Below are positions 1 through 8,100 of a DNA stretch of 8,781 nt, in pieces. Source of the DNA: Alcaligenaceae bacterium (GTDB lineage: Bacteria; Pseudomonadota; Gammaproteobacteria; Burkholderiales; Burkholderiaceae); NCBI GenBank assembly GCA_947445495.1, contig CANFEI010000031.1, positions 1 through 8,781 of the forward strand, in the 5' to 3' direction. The translations under genes and the position numbers were made by a program. Under the pieces are notes generated by a model. That model saw only the letters and a list, made by a program, of their open reading frames with translations, did no database searches and was not told the DNA's origin. Numbering within the stretch: the first letter of the stretch is position 1; each line of letters opens with the position of its first letter.

Positions 1-828
1 GTTACGGTTGATCACCCGGCGATAGAGATCGTTCAGGTCGGAGGTCGCAAAGCGACCGCCGTCAAGCGGCACCAAAGGACGCAGGTCTGGTGGCAGTACC
101 GGCAAGACTTCCATCACCATCCATTCGGCTTTGATCCCGGACTTCTGGAAGCCTTCCAATACTTTAAGGCGCTTGGAAATCTTTTTGATCTTCGCTTCTG
201 ACGTCGTTGCACTCAATTCACCGCGCAGTGTTTCCACTTCGCGATCGATGTCGATCGTGCGCAACAATTCGCGAACAGCTTCAGCACCCATCAAGGCACG
301 GAAGTCGTCACCATATTCTTCTGTCTTAGCAATGTGGTCGTCATCCGACATGATCTGGCCGCGCTTGAGCGGAGTCATGCCTGGTTCGATCACGCACCAT
401 GCTTCGAAATAGAGTACGCGCTCGATGTCGCGCAGGGTCATGTCAAGCACCATGCCCAAACGGGATGGCAAGCTCTTCAAGAACCAGATGTGCGCTACTG
501 GGCTCGCAAGTTCAATGTGGCCCATGCGTTCGCGACGCACTTTGGCGACGGTGACTTCGACGCCGCACTTTTCACAAATTACGCCACGATGCTTAAGGCG
601 CTTGTATTTGCCGCACAAGCATTCGTAGTCCTTGATAGGACCAAAAATCTTGGCGCAAAACAAACCGTCACGCTCTGGCTTGAACGTGCGATAGTTAATT
701 GTTTCTGGTTTGCGCACCTCGCCGTAAGACCACGAGCGGATCTTTTCAGGCGAGGCGATGCCAATTTTGATGGCATCGAACTGTTCTTCTTGCGAAACCT
801 GTTTGAATAGGTCGAGTAGCGCTTTCAT
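1..828 (-). CDS. rpoC: RNA polymerase beta' subunit, N-terminal part (runs off the left edge)
   Basis: This encodes the first 276 residues of the largest core RNA polymerase subunit, which with RpoB forms the catalytic cleft. The frame is open from ATG at 828-826 to base 1, so there is no stop in the window. The protein begins [10 protein letters not shown] and contains the [19 protein letters not shown] block (about residues 40-58). The zinc-binding Cys set is complete at C70, C72, C85 and C88 (CLCGK...CEKC). The lid segment [20 protein letters not shown] ends at the window edge, so the rudder, the NADFDGD catalytic site and the rest are missing here. A GGAG Shine-Dalgarno lies 8 nt before the ATG, inside the last codons of rpoB. 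The ATG shares its A with the rpoB stop codon, which suggests translational coupling. Identity is certain; the gene looks intact as far as it goes. Confidence 0.98.
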   Translation of the reverse strand, partial: MKALLDLFKQVSQEEQFDAIKIGIASPEKIRSWSYGEVRKPETINYRTFKPERDGLFCAKIFGPIKDYECLCGKYKRLKHRGVICEKCGVEVTVAKVRRERMGHIELASPVAHIWFLKSLPSRLGMVLDMTLRDIERVLYFEAWCVIEPGMTPLKRGQIMSDDDHIAKTEEYGDDFRALMGAEAVRELLRTIDIDREVETLRGELSATTSEAKIKKISKRLKVLEGFQKSGIKAEWMVMEVLPVLPPDLRPLVPLDGGRFATSDLNDLYRRVINRN

Positions 829-3800
829 TATTTACGCTCCAGATCCATGTCAAGCGCCAAGGAACGAATTTCCTTGACCAACACATTGAACGATTCAGGC
901 ATGCCCGCATCGATCGTGTGATCGCCTTTGACAATGTTTTCGTATACCTTGGTGCGGCCGTTGATGTCATCGGATTTAACCGTGAGCATCTCTTGCAGCG
1001 TGTACGACGCGCCATATGCTTCGAGCGCCCAGACTTCCATCTCACCGAAACGCTGGCCACCAAACTGAGCTTTACCGCCCAATGGCTGCTGCGTGACAAG
1101 AGAGTAAGGACCGGTTGAGCGCGCGTGCATCTTGTCGTCGACCAAGTGGTGTAACTTAAGATAGTGCATATAACCCATGGTGACTGGGCGCTCGAACTGC
1201 TCGCCAGTGCGTCCATCGTAGAGCCATGCTTGGGTACGCGACTCTGTCAAACCCATTTGTTGGGCAATTTCGTCAGGGTAAGCAAGCTCGAGCATCTTGG
1301 TGATTTCAGCTTCGGTTGCCCCGTCAAACACGGGCGTTGCAAAGGGCACACCGTTCTTCAGGTTCTGAGCAAGCTCAATCACCTCGTCGTCGCTGAGCTC
1401 ATTAATGCGCGCACCTGTGCCGCTGCCGTTGTACATCTTATCGAGATACGTACGTATCTTCTTGACCTCGACCTTTTGCTGGTCGCGCAGCATGTCACCA
1501 ATACGATGACCTAGACCTTTTGCGGCCCAGCCCAAGTGCACCTCAAGAACCTGTCCAACGTTCATCCGCGAAGGAACGCCCAAGGGATTGAGCACGATAT
1601 CAGCCGGTGTCCCGTCTGCCATGTGTGGCATATCTTCAACCGGCGTAATGCGTGACACGACACCTTTGTTTCCATGACGACCCGCCATTTTGTCACCTGG
1701 CTGCAGACGACGCTTCACGGCAAGATACACCTTGATCATCTTCAGAACGCCTGGTGGTAATTCGTCACCCTGGGTAAGTTTCTTACGCTTTTCTTCAAAC
1801 GCCAAGTCAAACTGATGGCGTTTTTGTTCGAGCGATTCCTTAGCCTGCTCAAGCACGACAGCGTGAGCCTCGTCCGCCAAGCGGATGTCAAACCACTGCC
1901 AGCGATCGAGATCAACGAGATATTCTTTGGTGATCGCCGCGCCCTTTGCAAGCTTACGCGGACCCCCATTGACAGTCTTCTTGATCAGCAACTTCTCGAT
2001 ACGATCAAACGTGTCGTTTTCCACAATACGCAGCTGATCGTTCAAATCTTGACGATAGCGACGCAACTCATCATCAATGATCGCCTGTGCACGCTTGTCA
2101 CGCACAATACCTTCGCGCGTGAACACCTGAACGTCGATCACCGTACCAATCATGCCGGAAGGCACGCGCAGCGAAGTGTCTTTCACGTCAGACGCTTTCT
2201 CACCAAAAATGGCACGCAATAGTTTTTCTTCAGGCGTGAGCTGGGTCTCGCCTTTCGGTGTGACCTTGCCAACCAGCACATCGTCGGCGCGGACTTCAGC
2301 GCCGATATGCACAATACCCGACTCATCCAAACGGTTGAGTTGTGTCTCAGCCAAGTTGCTGATGTCGCGTGTGATTTCCTCAGGTCCGAGCTTGGTGTCG
2401 CGCGCAACAACAGTCAGCTCTTCAATGTGAATTGAAGTGTAACGATCGTCTGCCACCACTTTTTCAGAGATCAAAATCGAGTCTTCGAAGTTGTAGCCGT
2501 TCCATGGCATAAATGCGATCAACATGTTCTGGCCAAGCGCAAGCTCGCCCAAGTCTGTGGACGCACCGTCCGCCAACACGTCACCTGCCACAACGATATC
2601 GCCACGGCCAACGATTGGTCTCTGGTTGATGTTGGTGTTCTGGTTTGACCGCGTGTATTTGATCAGGTTGTAAATATCAACTCCAACCTCGCCCGCAACG
2701 TTTTCTTCGTCGTTGACGCGAATCACGATACGATCTGCATCAACATGATCCACCACGCCACCACGCAAGGCCTGTACGGTTGTGCCTGAATCGATTGCAA
2801 CGGTACGCTCAACACCCGTACCAACCAACGATTTTTCAGGACGCAGACAAGGCACTGCTTGGCGTTGCATGTTCGCACCCATCAGCGCACGGTTCGCATC
2901 GTCGTGTTCCAAAAATGGAATCAACGATGCCGCAACCGATACGATCTGCGAAGGTGCCACATCCATGTAATGAACGTTGGCAGGCGCAGTCAAGAGCGTC
3001 TCGCCAGCCTGACGGCATGCGACGAGTTCGTCGGTGAATTTGCCGCTTTCGCTGAGCTCGGCGTTAGCCTGCGCAATCACGTAATTGCTTTCTTCGATTG
3101 CTGACAGATATTCAATCTGGTCTGTCACGCTACCACTGACCGCTTTGCGGTAAGGTGTTTCGAGGAAACCATATTCATTCAAGCGCGCGTAGAGCGCCAT
3201 CGAGTTAATCAGGCCGATGTTCGGGCCTTCAGGTGTCTCGATTGGGCAAACTCGTCCGTAATGGGTGGGGTGCACGTCGCGCACTTCAAAACCAGCACGT
3301 TCGCGAGTCAAACCGCCAGGTCCCAATGCAGAAACACGGCGCTTATGCGTGATCTCTGACAAGGGATTCGTCTGGTCCATAAACTGCGACAACTGACTCG
3401 AGCCGAAGAACTCTTTGATCGCTGCTGAAATCGGTTTGGAGTTGATCAAGTCATGCGGCATGAGGTTTTCAGTCTCAGCCTGACCAAGGCGCTCTTTGAC
3501 AGCGCGCTCAACACGAACCAAGCCTGCGCGGAATTGGTTTTCAGCCAACTCGCCCACGCAGCGTACGCGACGGTTACCGAGGTGATCGATATCATCGATC
3601 TGACCACGACCGTTGCGCAACTCGACCAAGACTTTGATCGTCTCAAGGATGTCGTGATTCGTCAACGTCATCGGGCCAGTGATATCGTCACCACGGCCGA
3701 ATCGGCTATTGACCTTCATACGGCCGACACGCGACAAGTCGTAAGTATCTTCCGAATAGAACAATCTCTGGAAGAGTGCTTCGACTGCATCTTCGGTTGG

Positions 3801-4940
3801 TGGCTCGCCAGGGCGCATCATGCGATAGATTGCGACACGGGCAGACATCTGATCGGCTGTTTCATCAGCGCGCAGTGTTTGCGAAATATACGGGCCGCGA
3901 TCGAGATCATTTGTATACAGCGTCTGAATGTTTTTGACGCCTGCCGTACGCAGCTTAGCCAAGTTACTTTCTGCGATTTCGTCGTTTGCAGCAGCAATCA
4001 GCTCGCCAGTTTCAGCGTCAACGATATTTGTTGCAATGACTCGACCGATGAGGAAGTCTTCGGGCACGGAGATACGCTGAATCTTTGCGGTAGCGATATC
4101 GCGCAAATGTTTTGCATTCACGCGCTTATCTTTTTCTACAAGCACCTTGCCGCTACGGTCAGTAATGTCAAAGCGCGCGACCTCGCCCTTCCAACGATCG
4201 CCCACAAACTCCATCATGCCGCCTTCAGGCTGCAGTTCGAACTGATCGAACTCGAAGAATTGTGAAAGAATCGCCTCGGGCGTTAGTCCGATCGCCTTAA
4301 GCAAAATCGTGACAGGCATCTTGCGTCGACGATCGACGCGGAAGAACAGGACGTCCTTGGGGTCGAATTCGAAGTCGAGCCATGAGCCACGGTAAGGAAT
4401 TACGCGTGCAGAGAACAGCAACTTGCCTGAGCTGTGCGTCTTGCCGCGGTCGTGTTCAAAGAACACGCCTGGCGAGCGGTGCAACTGGGACACGATCACG
4501 CGCTCTGTGCCGTTAATCACAAATGAGCCCGTGCTGGTCATGAGCGGAATTTCGCCCATGTAGACTTCTTGCTCTTTCACTTCTTTCACAGTGGGTTTAC
4601 TGACCTCGCGGTCGAGCAACACCAGGCGCACTTTCGCACGCAAAGGAGAGGCATATGTCAAACCGCGCAGCTGACATTCTTTGACATCAAACACAGGTTC
4701 GCCAAGGCTATAGCCGACGAACTCGAGTCTGGCCATATGATTGTGGCTGGAGATCGGAAAGATAGAACTAAATGCTGCCTGCAGCCCTTGCTCTTTACGA
4801 GCAGAGGCCGACGTATCAGCCTGCAAGAAGGTTAGGTAAGATTGAAGCTGTGTCGCAAGCAGAAAAGGAACGTCTTGCACGTCCTCACGCTTCGCGAAGC
4901 TTTTGCGGATGCGCTTTTTTTCGGTAAACGAGTAAGGCAT
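828..4940 (-). CDS. rpoB: DNA-directed RNA polymerase beta subunit
   Basis: This is the second-largest core polymerase subunit and makes one side of the active-site cleft. The protein is 1370 aa and begins [13 protein letters not shown]. An in-frame GTG exists two codons upstream (4946), but GGAG sits 5 nt before the ATG at 4940 and would abut the GTG directly, so the ATG is chosen. Visible landmarks are the rifampicin-pocket segment at about 513-543 ([11 protein letters not shown]...[12 protein letters not shown]), NGYNFEDS with E819/D820, the [12 protein letters not shown] catalytic segment with K1084 and K1092, and the C-terminal [20 protein letters not shown] that contacts beta'. Residues equivalent to the common E. 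coli resistance positions are wild type (Q519, D522, H532, S537, L539), which predicts rifampicin sensitivity. A 179-nt structured gap precedes it, and the TAA overlaps the rpoC ATG. Confidence 0.99.
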   Translation of the reverse strand: MPYSFTEKKRIRKSFAKREDVQDVPFLLATQLQSYLTFLQADTSASARKEQGLQAAFSSIFPISSHNHMARLEFVGYSLGEPVFDVKECQLRGLTYASPLRAKVRLVLLDREVSKPTVKEVKEQEVYMGEIPLMTSTGSFVINGTERVIVSQLHRSPGVFFEHDRGKTHSSGKLLFSARVIPYRGSWLDFEFDPKDVLFFRVDRRRKMPVTILLKAIGLTPEAILSQFFEFDQFELQPEGGMMEFVGDRWKGEVARFDITDRSGKVLVEKDKRVNAKHLRDIATAKIQRISVPEDFLIGRVIATNIVDAETGELIAAANDEIAESNLAKLRTAGVKNIQTLYTNDLDRGPYISQTLRADETADQMSARVAIYRMMRPGEPPTEDAVEALFQRLFYSEDTYDLSRVGRMKVNSRFGRGDDITGPMTLTNHDILETIKVLVELRNGRGQIDDIDHLGNRRVRCVGELAENQFRAGLVRVERAVKERLGQAETENLMPHDLINSKPISAAIKEFFGSSQLSQFMDQTNPLSEITHKRRVSALGPGGLTRERAGFEVRDVHPTHYGRVCPIETPEGPNIGLINSMALYARLNEYGFLETPYRKAVSGSVTDQIEYLSAIEESNYVIAQANAELSESGKFTDELVACRQAGETLLTAPANVHYMDVAPSQIVSVAASLIPFLEHDDANRALMGANMQRQAVPCLRPEKSLVGTGVERTVAIDSGTTVQALRGGVVDHVDADRIVIRVNDEENVAGEVGVDIYNLIKYTRSNQNTNINQRPIVGRGDIVVAGDVLADGASTDLGELALGQNMLIAFMPWNGYNFEDSILISEKVVADDRYTSIHIEELTVVARDTKLGPEEITRDISNLAETQLNRLDESGIVHIGAEVRADDVLVGKVTPKGETQLTPEEKLLRAIFGEKASDVKDTSLRVPSGMIGTVIDVQVFTREGIVRDKRAQAIIDDELRRYRQDLNDQLRIVENDTFDRIEKLLIKKTVNGGPRKLAKGAAITKEYLVDLDRWQWFDIRLADEAHAVVLEQAKESLEQKRHQFDLAFEEKRKKLTQGDELPPGVLKMIKVYLAVKRRLQPGDKMAGRHGNKGVVSRITPVEDMPHMADGTPADIVLNPLGVPSRMNVGQVLEVHLGWAAKGLGHRIGDMLRDQQKVEVKKIRTYLDKMYNGSGTGARINELSDDEVIELAQNLKNGVPFATPVFDGATEAEITKMLELAYPDEIAQQMGLTESRTQAWLYDGRTGEQFERPVTMGYMHYLKLHHLVDDKMHARSTGPYSLVTQQPLGGKAQFGGQRFGEMEVWALEAYGASYTLQEMLTVKSDDINGRTKVYENIVKGDHTIDAGMPESFNVLVKEIRSLALDMDLERK

Positions 4941-4946
4941 GAGCAC

Positions 4947-4951
4947 TCCGA
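4947..4951 (-). promoter_or_regulatory. rpoB ribosome-binding site
   Basis: The minus strand reads CGGAG here, followed by TGCTC and then ATG. The 5-nt spacer supports ATG at 4940 as the rpoB start, not the in-frame GTG at 4946, which would leave no spacer. Confidence 0.7.
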
Positions 4952-4960
4952 CTCGAGGTT

Positions 4961-4982
4961 ACAAAGGCCGTCAACCACGGCC
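4961..4982 (-). promoter_or_regulatory. Hairpin 3 in the rplL–rpoB gap, weakly terminator-like
   Basis: On the minus strand GGCCGT (4982-4977) and ACGGCC (4971-4966) form a perfect 6-bp stem around a 5-nt GGTTG loop, followed by TTTGT. The U-tract is too short for a strong intrinsic terminator. It could attenuate transcription between the ribosomal-protein and polymerase genes, as is known in the same gap in E. coli, but that role is inferred. Confidence 0.45.
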
Positions 4983-4991
4983 ACAGGGTAT

Positions 4992-5009
4992 GACTTCAGG
5001 AACTTCAGG
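4992..5009 (-). repeat. Two-copy 9-nt tandem repeat in the rplL–rpoB gap
   Basis: The minus strand reads CCTGAAGTT then CCTGAAGTC, two direct copies differing at the last base. The CTGAAG core is present a third time in the 3' arm of the neighbouring 13-bp hairpin (5023-5028). All three copies can pair with the single CTTCAG in its 5' arm (5063-5068). Confidence 0.7.
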
Positions 5010-5022
5010 TACTACAAAACGA

Positions 5023-5068
5023 CTTCAGAAAACCCTACTAGCGGTGACGTAAGACGGGTTTTCTGAAG
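5023..5068 (-). promoter_or_regulatory. Hairpin 2: perfect 13-bp inverted repeat between rplL and rpoB
   Basis: On the minus strand CTTCAGAAAACCC (5068-5056) is exactly complementary to GGGTTTTCTGAAG (5035-5023), with a 20-nt loop between them. No U-run follows directly (TCGTTTTG), so it is not a standard terminator. The E. coli rplL–rpoB gap holds an RNase III processing site and an attenuator. A long stem in the equivalent place here fits an RNA-processing or stability element, but this is inference from position. Confidence 0.65.
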
Positions 5069-5076
5069 GCGCAACC

Positions 5077-5105
5077 GCCCGGGAGCGCGAATCGCAATCC
5101 CGGGC
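5077..5105 (-). promoter_or_regulatory. Hairpin 1: GC-rich stem just after rplL
   Basis: On the minus strand GCCCGGGA (5105-5098) and TCCCGGGC (5084-5077) form a perfect 8-bp stem. The 13-nt apical segment contains a further GCG/CGC pairing. It starts 14 nt after the rplL stop codon and is followed by GGTTGCGCC with no U-tract. It may protect the upstream rplL mRNA 3' end or cause pausing; it does not look like an intrinsic terminator. Confidence 0.6.
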
Positions 5106-5119
5106 AAATGCAGGCAGGC

Positions 5120-5500
5120 TTACTTCAGTTCAGCCTTAGCGCCAGCTTCTTCAAGCTTCTTCTTGGCTGCTTCAGCATCAGCTTTAGCAACACCTTCTTT
5201 AACTGGCTTCGGTGCGCCATCCACCAGATCTTTAGCTTCTTTCAAGCCAAGACCAGTGATTTCGCGAACAGCCTTAATGACGCTAACTTTGTTTGCGCCG
5301 ACCTCAGTCAAAATGACGGTGAATTCGGTTTGCTCTTCAGCAGCGGCAGCACCTGCGCCGCCAGCAGCGGGCGCTGCAACCGCAACAGCAGCGGCAGCAG
5401 CCGACACGCCGAATTTCACTTCCATTTCTTTGATTAGCTCGGACAACTCAAGCACAGTCATGCCAGAGATTGCATCGAGGATTTCAGCTTTAGTAGCCAT
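5120..5500 (-). CDS. rplL: 50S ribosomal protein L7/L12
   Basis: This acidic stalk protein is present in several copies per ribosome and recruits translation factors such as EF-Tu, EF-G and IF2. The 126 aa are close to the usual length of about 120. The order is an N-terminal dimerisation helix pair (about 1-32, [20 protein letters not shown]), a flexible Ala/Gly-rich hinge (about 33-56), and a globular C-terminal domain (57-126) with the conserved [20 protein letters not shown] segment. Met1 at 5500 has GGAG 8 nt upstream. It lies 74 nt after rplJ, whose C-terminal helix anchors L12 dimers. In other bacteria L12 is made in several-fold excess over the other ribosomal proteins; the hairpins downstream would suit a drop in expression toward rpoB. 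The sequence is intact and the assignment certain. Confidence 0.99.
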   Translation of the reverse strand: MATKAEILDAISGMTVLELSELIKEMEVKFGVSAAAAAVAVAAPAAGGAGAAAAEEQTEFTVILTEVGANKVSVIKAVREITGLGLKEAKDLVDGAPKPVKEGVAKADAEAAKKKLEEAGAKAELK

Positions 5501-5574
5501 TTGTAGAACTCCAGATTAAATAATTTGCCAGGGGTTGGTATCGCGTGTCTTTCAATGAGGTTTCTGCAATCCGC

Positions 5575-6099
5575 TTACGCGGCTTGTTTCTGATCGCGCA
5601 CGGCCGCGAGGCCACGCACGAACTTGGTCGGAACTTCGTTGAGGGTACGAACAAATTGCGCGATCGGTGCCTGCATAGTGCCCAACAATTTGGAAAGCAA
5701 CTCTTCGCGTGACGGCATGGTGGCCAAGGCCTTCACACCATTGACATCAAGTACGCTGTTGGGCAAAGCCCCAGCCTTGATGACTAGCTTGTCGTTGTCT
5801 TTCGCAAAGGCGGAAAGCACTTTTGCGGCGTTGACTGGGTCGGCGCTAATGCCATAGATCAGCGGACCAGCGAGCTTTGAAGACAATGCCTCGAAAGGCG
5901 TGCCTGCAACTGCTCGACGTGCCAACGAGTTTTTGAGGACTCGAAGATACACGCCCGACTCACGCGCTTTTTTGCGCAGTACGGTGACAGAGGCGACGTC
6001 CAGACCACGGTACTCTGCGACCACAATCGATTGGGCTTTCGCGACTTGCGTCGTGACTTCCTCGATTACGATCGCCTTCTCTTGACGATTGAGACTCAC
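5575..6099 (-). CDS. rplJ: 50S ribosomal protein L10
   Basis: L10 anchors the L12 dimers to 23S rRNA at the base of the factor-binding stalk. In E. coli the L10–L12 complex also represses its own mRNA. The 174-aa protein begins with a GTG codon ([15 protein letters not shown]). The next in-frame codons upstream are not starts and a TGA stop lies six codons before the GTG, so this start is the only one possible at this end of the frame. GGAG sits 10 nt upstream. The N-terminal RNA-binding domain includes [20 protein letters not shown] and [10 protein letters not shown]. The C-terminal region from about 125 ([30 protein letters not shown]) leads into the L12-binding helix. A structured 252-nt leader precedes it. 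Identity is certain; the GTG start and long spacer may keep initiation under leader control. Confidence 0.98.
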   Translation of the reverse strand: MSLNRQEKAIVIEEVTTQVAKAQSIVVAEYRGLDVASVTVLRKKARESGVYLRVLKNSLARRAVAGTPFEALSSKLAGPLIYGISADPVNAAKVLSAFAKDNDKLVIKAGALPNSVLDVNGVKALATMPSREELLSKLLGTMQAPIAQFVRTLNEVPTKFVRGLAAVRDQKQAA

Positions 6100-6120
6100 G
6101 GTTTGAACACTCCATCAAAA

Positions 6121-6149
6121 GATGCGCTGGGAAAAATTCCCGTTGCATC
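6121..6149 (-). promoter_or_regulatory. Two-tier hairpin directly upstream of the rplJ ribosome-binding site
   Basis: On the minus strand GATGC (6149-6145) pairs with GCATC (6125-6121). An inner GGGAA (6141-6137) pairs with TTCCC (6133-6129) around a TTT loop. The two stems are separated by a symmetrical 3x3 internal loop (AAC/AGC). TTTT follows the outer stem, and the rplJ GGAG starts only 7 nt after the structure ends. It could modulate initiation or act as a weak attenuator; function is inferred from position alone. Confidence 0.55.
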
Positions 6150-6198
6150 AACCGAATGCGGCGAACCTGGTCGAGTTCTTAAAAAGAAATCTTCCGTG

Positions 6199-6300
6199 GA
6201 CGCCGTCTGCGCTGGATCCAGAAACATCCTGGGATTAAGCTTCGCTCTGTGCAAAAGAGGATTCTCTTGCGACGAACTGGGCTCCAGCGGTCTTTGACAG
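6199..6300 (-). promoter_or_regulatory. Ribosomal protein L10 leader (autoregulatory mRNA element)
   Basis: The 252-nt rplA–rplJ gap contains a structured element where the L10 leader is found in many bacteria. On the minus strand CAAAGACCGCTGGA is followed about 70 nt later by TCCAGCGCAGACGG. CGCTGGA (6289-6283) and TCCAGCG (6216-6210) form a 7-bp closing stem, extended by CCAG/CTGG. An internal hairpin GCAAGAGA/TCTTTTGC (6270-6251, 4-nt loop) caps one arm. The purine-rich AAAGACCG and CAGACGG flanks fit my recollection of the L10-leader consensus. In the known system L10–L12 binds this RNA and represses rplJ-rplL translation. The pairing is seen; the protein binding is inferred from family and position, and the exact borders are approximate. 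Confidence 0.75.
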
Positions 6301-6351
6301 CAACACCCAGACAAGTCCGAGTGCAGCCCAAAGTCTTTTACTTGCTGACGA

Positions 6352-7056
6352 TTACTGTTGAGTCGCCGTCAGCGATGCTACTTCCACGCGCGCTCCGCCA
6401 CCCATTGTGGATGACACGGCCAGCTTGCGGAGATAGATACCTTTTGATGCCGAAGGACGTGCTTTGTTCAGCGCATCGACCAATGCAGCCAGGTTTGTCT
6501 GGAGCTGATCAACGGCAAACGAAGCGCGACCGATCGTGGCGTGCACGATACCTGCCTTGTCTGTGCGGTACTGCACCTGACCGGCCTTCGCGTTTTTTAC
6601 TGCTTGTGCGACGTCGGGAGTCACCGTGCCCACTTTGGGGTTAGGCATCAAACCACGTGGGCCGAGGATCTGACCCAGGGTACCGACGATACGCATCGTA
6701 TCTGGCGAGGCGATCACGACGTCAAAGTTGAACACGCCCGCTTTAATTTGCTCGGCTAAATCGTCCATGCCGACGATATCTGCACCAGCAGCTTTTGCTT
6801 GCTCGGCCTTGTCGCCTTGTGCAAATACCGCAACACGAACTGTTTTGCCGGTGCCAGCAGGCAACACAACTGAGCCACGAACCAGTTGGTCTGATTTCTT
6901 TGGGTCGATACCGAGCTGAACGGCTATGTCGATGGACTCATCGAACTTGGCGGTTGCGCACTCTTTAACGAGAGCGATTGCTTCGGTTACGGGATAGAGC
7001 TTGGCGCGATCAATTTTTTGAGCGACTGCGGCCATGCGTTTAGATGCTTTTGTCAT
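6352..7056 (-). CDS. rplA: 50S ribosomal protein L1
   Basis: L1 binds the mobile L1 stalk of 23S rRNA and assists release of deacylated tRNA from the E site. In E. coli it is also the translational repressor of the rplK-rplA mRNA. The protein is 234 aa, the same as in E. coli. Domain I comes from both ends (about 1-66 and 160-234) with domain II inserted between. The conserved signature [20 protein letters not shown] lies at 125-144, and [10 protein letters not shown]...STMGGG near the C-terminus is typical. The ATG at 7056 is 2 nt after the rplK stop. Its GGAGG Shine-Dalgarno lies inside the last rplK codons, so the pair is probably translationally coupled. The stop is followed by the L10-leader region. 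Intact and certain. Confidence 0.99.
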   Translation of the reverse strand: MTKASKRMAAVAQKIDRAKLYPVTEAIALVKECATAKFDESIDIAVQLGIDPKKSDQLVRGSVVLPAGTGKTVRVAVFAQGDKAEQAKAAGADIVGMDDLAEQIKAGVFNFDVVIASPDTMRIVGTLGQILGPRGLMPNPKVGTVTPDVAQAVKNAKAGQVQYRTDKAGIVHATIGRASFAVDQLQTNLAALVDALNKARPSASKGIYLRKLAVSSTMGGGARVEVASLTATQQ

Positions 7057-7058
7057 GA

Positions 7059-7490
7059 TTAGAGACCCTCCACCGTGATACCCATGCTGCGCGCGCTACC
7101 AGCAATGGTGCGCACCGCGGCATCCAAATCAGCTGCCGTGAGGTCAGGCGCTTTCGCTTTGGCGATTTCTTCGGCTTGAGCACGCGTCAACTTACCGACT
7201 TTGTCGGTGTGTGGGCGCGGTGAGCCTTTCTGGATCCCCGCTGCTTTCTTGATCAGGATCGACGCTGGGGGCGTCTTCATGATGAAAGTGAAGCTCTTGT
7301 CGGCAAAGGCTGTGATTACGACAGGAATGGGCAGACCAGGCTCAAGGCCTTGTGTCTTGGCGTTAAACGCCTTGCAGAATTCCATGATGTTCAAGCCACG
7401 CTGACCGAGCGCGGGGCCGATCGGTGGTGATGGGTTGGCCTTACCAGCTGGCACTTGCAGCTTGATGAAGCCGACGATTTTCTTCGCCAT
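7059..7490 (-). CDS. rplK: 50S ribosomal protein L11
   Basis: L11 binds the GTPase-associated centre of 23S rRNA, is needed for RelA activation by uncharged tRNA in E. coli, and borders the thiostrepton site. The 143-aa protein starts [20 protein letters not shown]. The proline-rich N-terminal domain has the [19 protein letters not shown] segment (22-40). The C-terminal rRNA-binding domain (about 75-143) includes [20 protein letters not shown] and [16 protein letters not shown] strong AAGGAG lies 6 nt before the ATG. A bulged GNRA-capped hairpin (7515-7537) is in the short leader from nusG, which is where L1-mediated control would act if it occurs here. It ends 2 nt before rplA. Intact and certain. 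Confidence 0.99.
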   Translation of the reverse strand: MAKKIVGFIKLQVPAGKANPSPPIGPALGQRGLNIMEFCKAFNAKTQGLEPGLPIPVVITAFADKSFTFIMKTPPASILIKKAAGIQKGSPRPHTDKVGKLTRAQAEEIAKAKAPDLTAADLDAAVRTIAGSARSMGITVEGL

Positions 7491-7514
7491 GCGTTGCTCC
7501 TTACGGGTTCAAGC

Positions 7515-7537
7515 GCTCATGCCTTGCGGCTACGAGC
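7515..7537 (-). promoter_or_regulatory. Bulged hairpin with GCAA tetraloop upstream of rplK
   Basis: On the minus strand GCTCGT (7537-7532) pairs with ATGAGC (7520-7515), including one G-U pair. After a single bulged A, GCC pairs with GGC around a GCAA (GNRA) loop. The hairpin ends 11 nt before the run TAAGGAG and has no U-tract after it, so it is not a terminator. In E. coli L1 represses rplK-rplA through the leader mRNA; this hairpin is a candidate for part of such a site, but I see no decisive match to the L1-binding motif. Confidence 0.45.
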
Positions 7538-7554
7538 TCCCCGGGGTTAAAAAA

Positions 7555-8088
7555 TTAAGTCTTTTCGACTTGACTAAAATCAAGCTCAACAGCTGTGGAA
7601 CGGCCAAAAATTGCTACCGAAACACGAACCTTGCTTTTCTCGTAATTAACTTCTTCAACGTTGCCGTTGAAGTCTGCGAACGGGCCGTCTTTGACTCGCA
7701 CCATCTCACCCACTTCATACAAAACTTTTGGACGAGGTCTTTCGACCCCCTCTTGCATCTGCGACAAAATCTTTGCCACTTCTTTTTCAGAAATAGGAGT
7801 GGGTCGATTACCCGAACCACCCAGAAATCCTGTTACCCGTGGTGTGTTTTTAATCACATGCCACGTCTCGTCTGTCAGCTCCATCTCAACCAGAACATAG
7901 CCTGGGAAAATCCGCCGCTCAGAGATCGACTTTTGACCACCTTTAGACTCAACCACTTCTTCCGAAGGAACCAACACCTGACCAAACGAATCTTGCAAAC
8001 CAGCGCGTTCGATACGCTCGAGCATCGCTTTATGAACACTTTTCTCCATGCCGGAATAGACATGAACGACATACCAACGTTTACTCAT
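7555..8088 (-). CDS. nusG: Transcription termination/antitermination factor NusG
   Basis: NusG binds RNA polymerase across the cleft and raises processivity. Its C-terminal KOW domain contacts Rho or ribosomal protein S10, linking transcription to termination or translation. The 177-aa protein (E. coli has 181) has an NGN domain at about 1-120 beginning [18 protein letters not shown], with the conserved [15 protein letters not shown] at 57-71. A linker precedes the KOW domain (about 124-177; [22 protein letters not shown] and [16 protein letters not shown]). AAGGA precedes the ATG by 6 nt. It follows secE by 12 nt, the usual secE-nusG pairing. A T6 run follows the stop codon without a preceding GC-rich stem, so I do not call a terminator. 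Intact and certain. Confidence 0.99.
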   Translation of the reverse strand: MSKRWYVVHVYSGMEKSVHKAMLERIERAGLQDSFGQVLVPSEEVVESKGGQKSISERRIFPGYVLVEMELTDETWHVIKNTPRVTGFLGGSGNRPTPISEKEVAKILSQMQEGVERPRPKVLYEVGEMVRVKDGPFADFNGNVEEVNYEKSKVRVSVAIFGRSTAVELDFSQVEKT

Positions 8089-8100
8089 GGATCGTCCTTG

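Noticed and set aside
334..810. 158-codon open frame on the plus strand opposite rpoC
   Set aside because: It is antisense to the conserved RpoC N-terminus including the zinc-binding Cys codons; nothing supports a separate protein.
3453..4265. 270-codon open frame on the plus strand inside rpoB
   Set aside because: It is fully antisense to highly conserved rpoB codons, with no recognisable domain; its openness follows from rpoB codon usage.
4941..4946. GTG at 4946 as an upstream rpoB start giving 1372 aa
   Set aside because: The GGAG would directly abut the GTG with no spacer, while the ATG at 4940 has a 5-nt spacer and matches the usual [13 protein letters not shown] start.
5161..5519. Open frames on the plus strand opposite rplL with Ala-rich translation
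   Set aside because: They mirror the repetitive Ala codons of the L12 hinge on the other strand; rplL itself is unmistakable.
6300..6351. Possible sigma-70 promoter for rplJ just after rplA
   Set aside because: TTGTCT could be a -35, but I found no acceptable -10 at 16-18 nt spacing.
7544..7554. T-run after the nusG stop as an intrinsic terminator
   Set aside because: The T6 is not preceded by a GC-rich stem-loop; the nearby CCCCGGGG lies after it, not before it.
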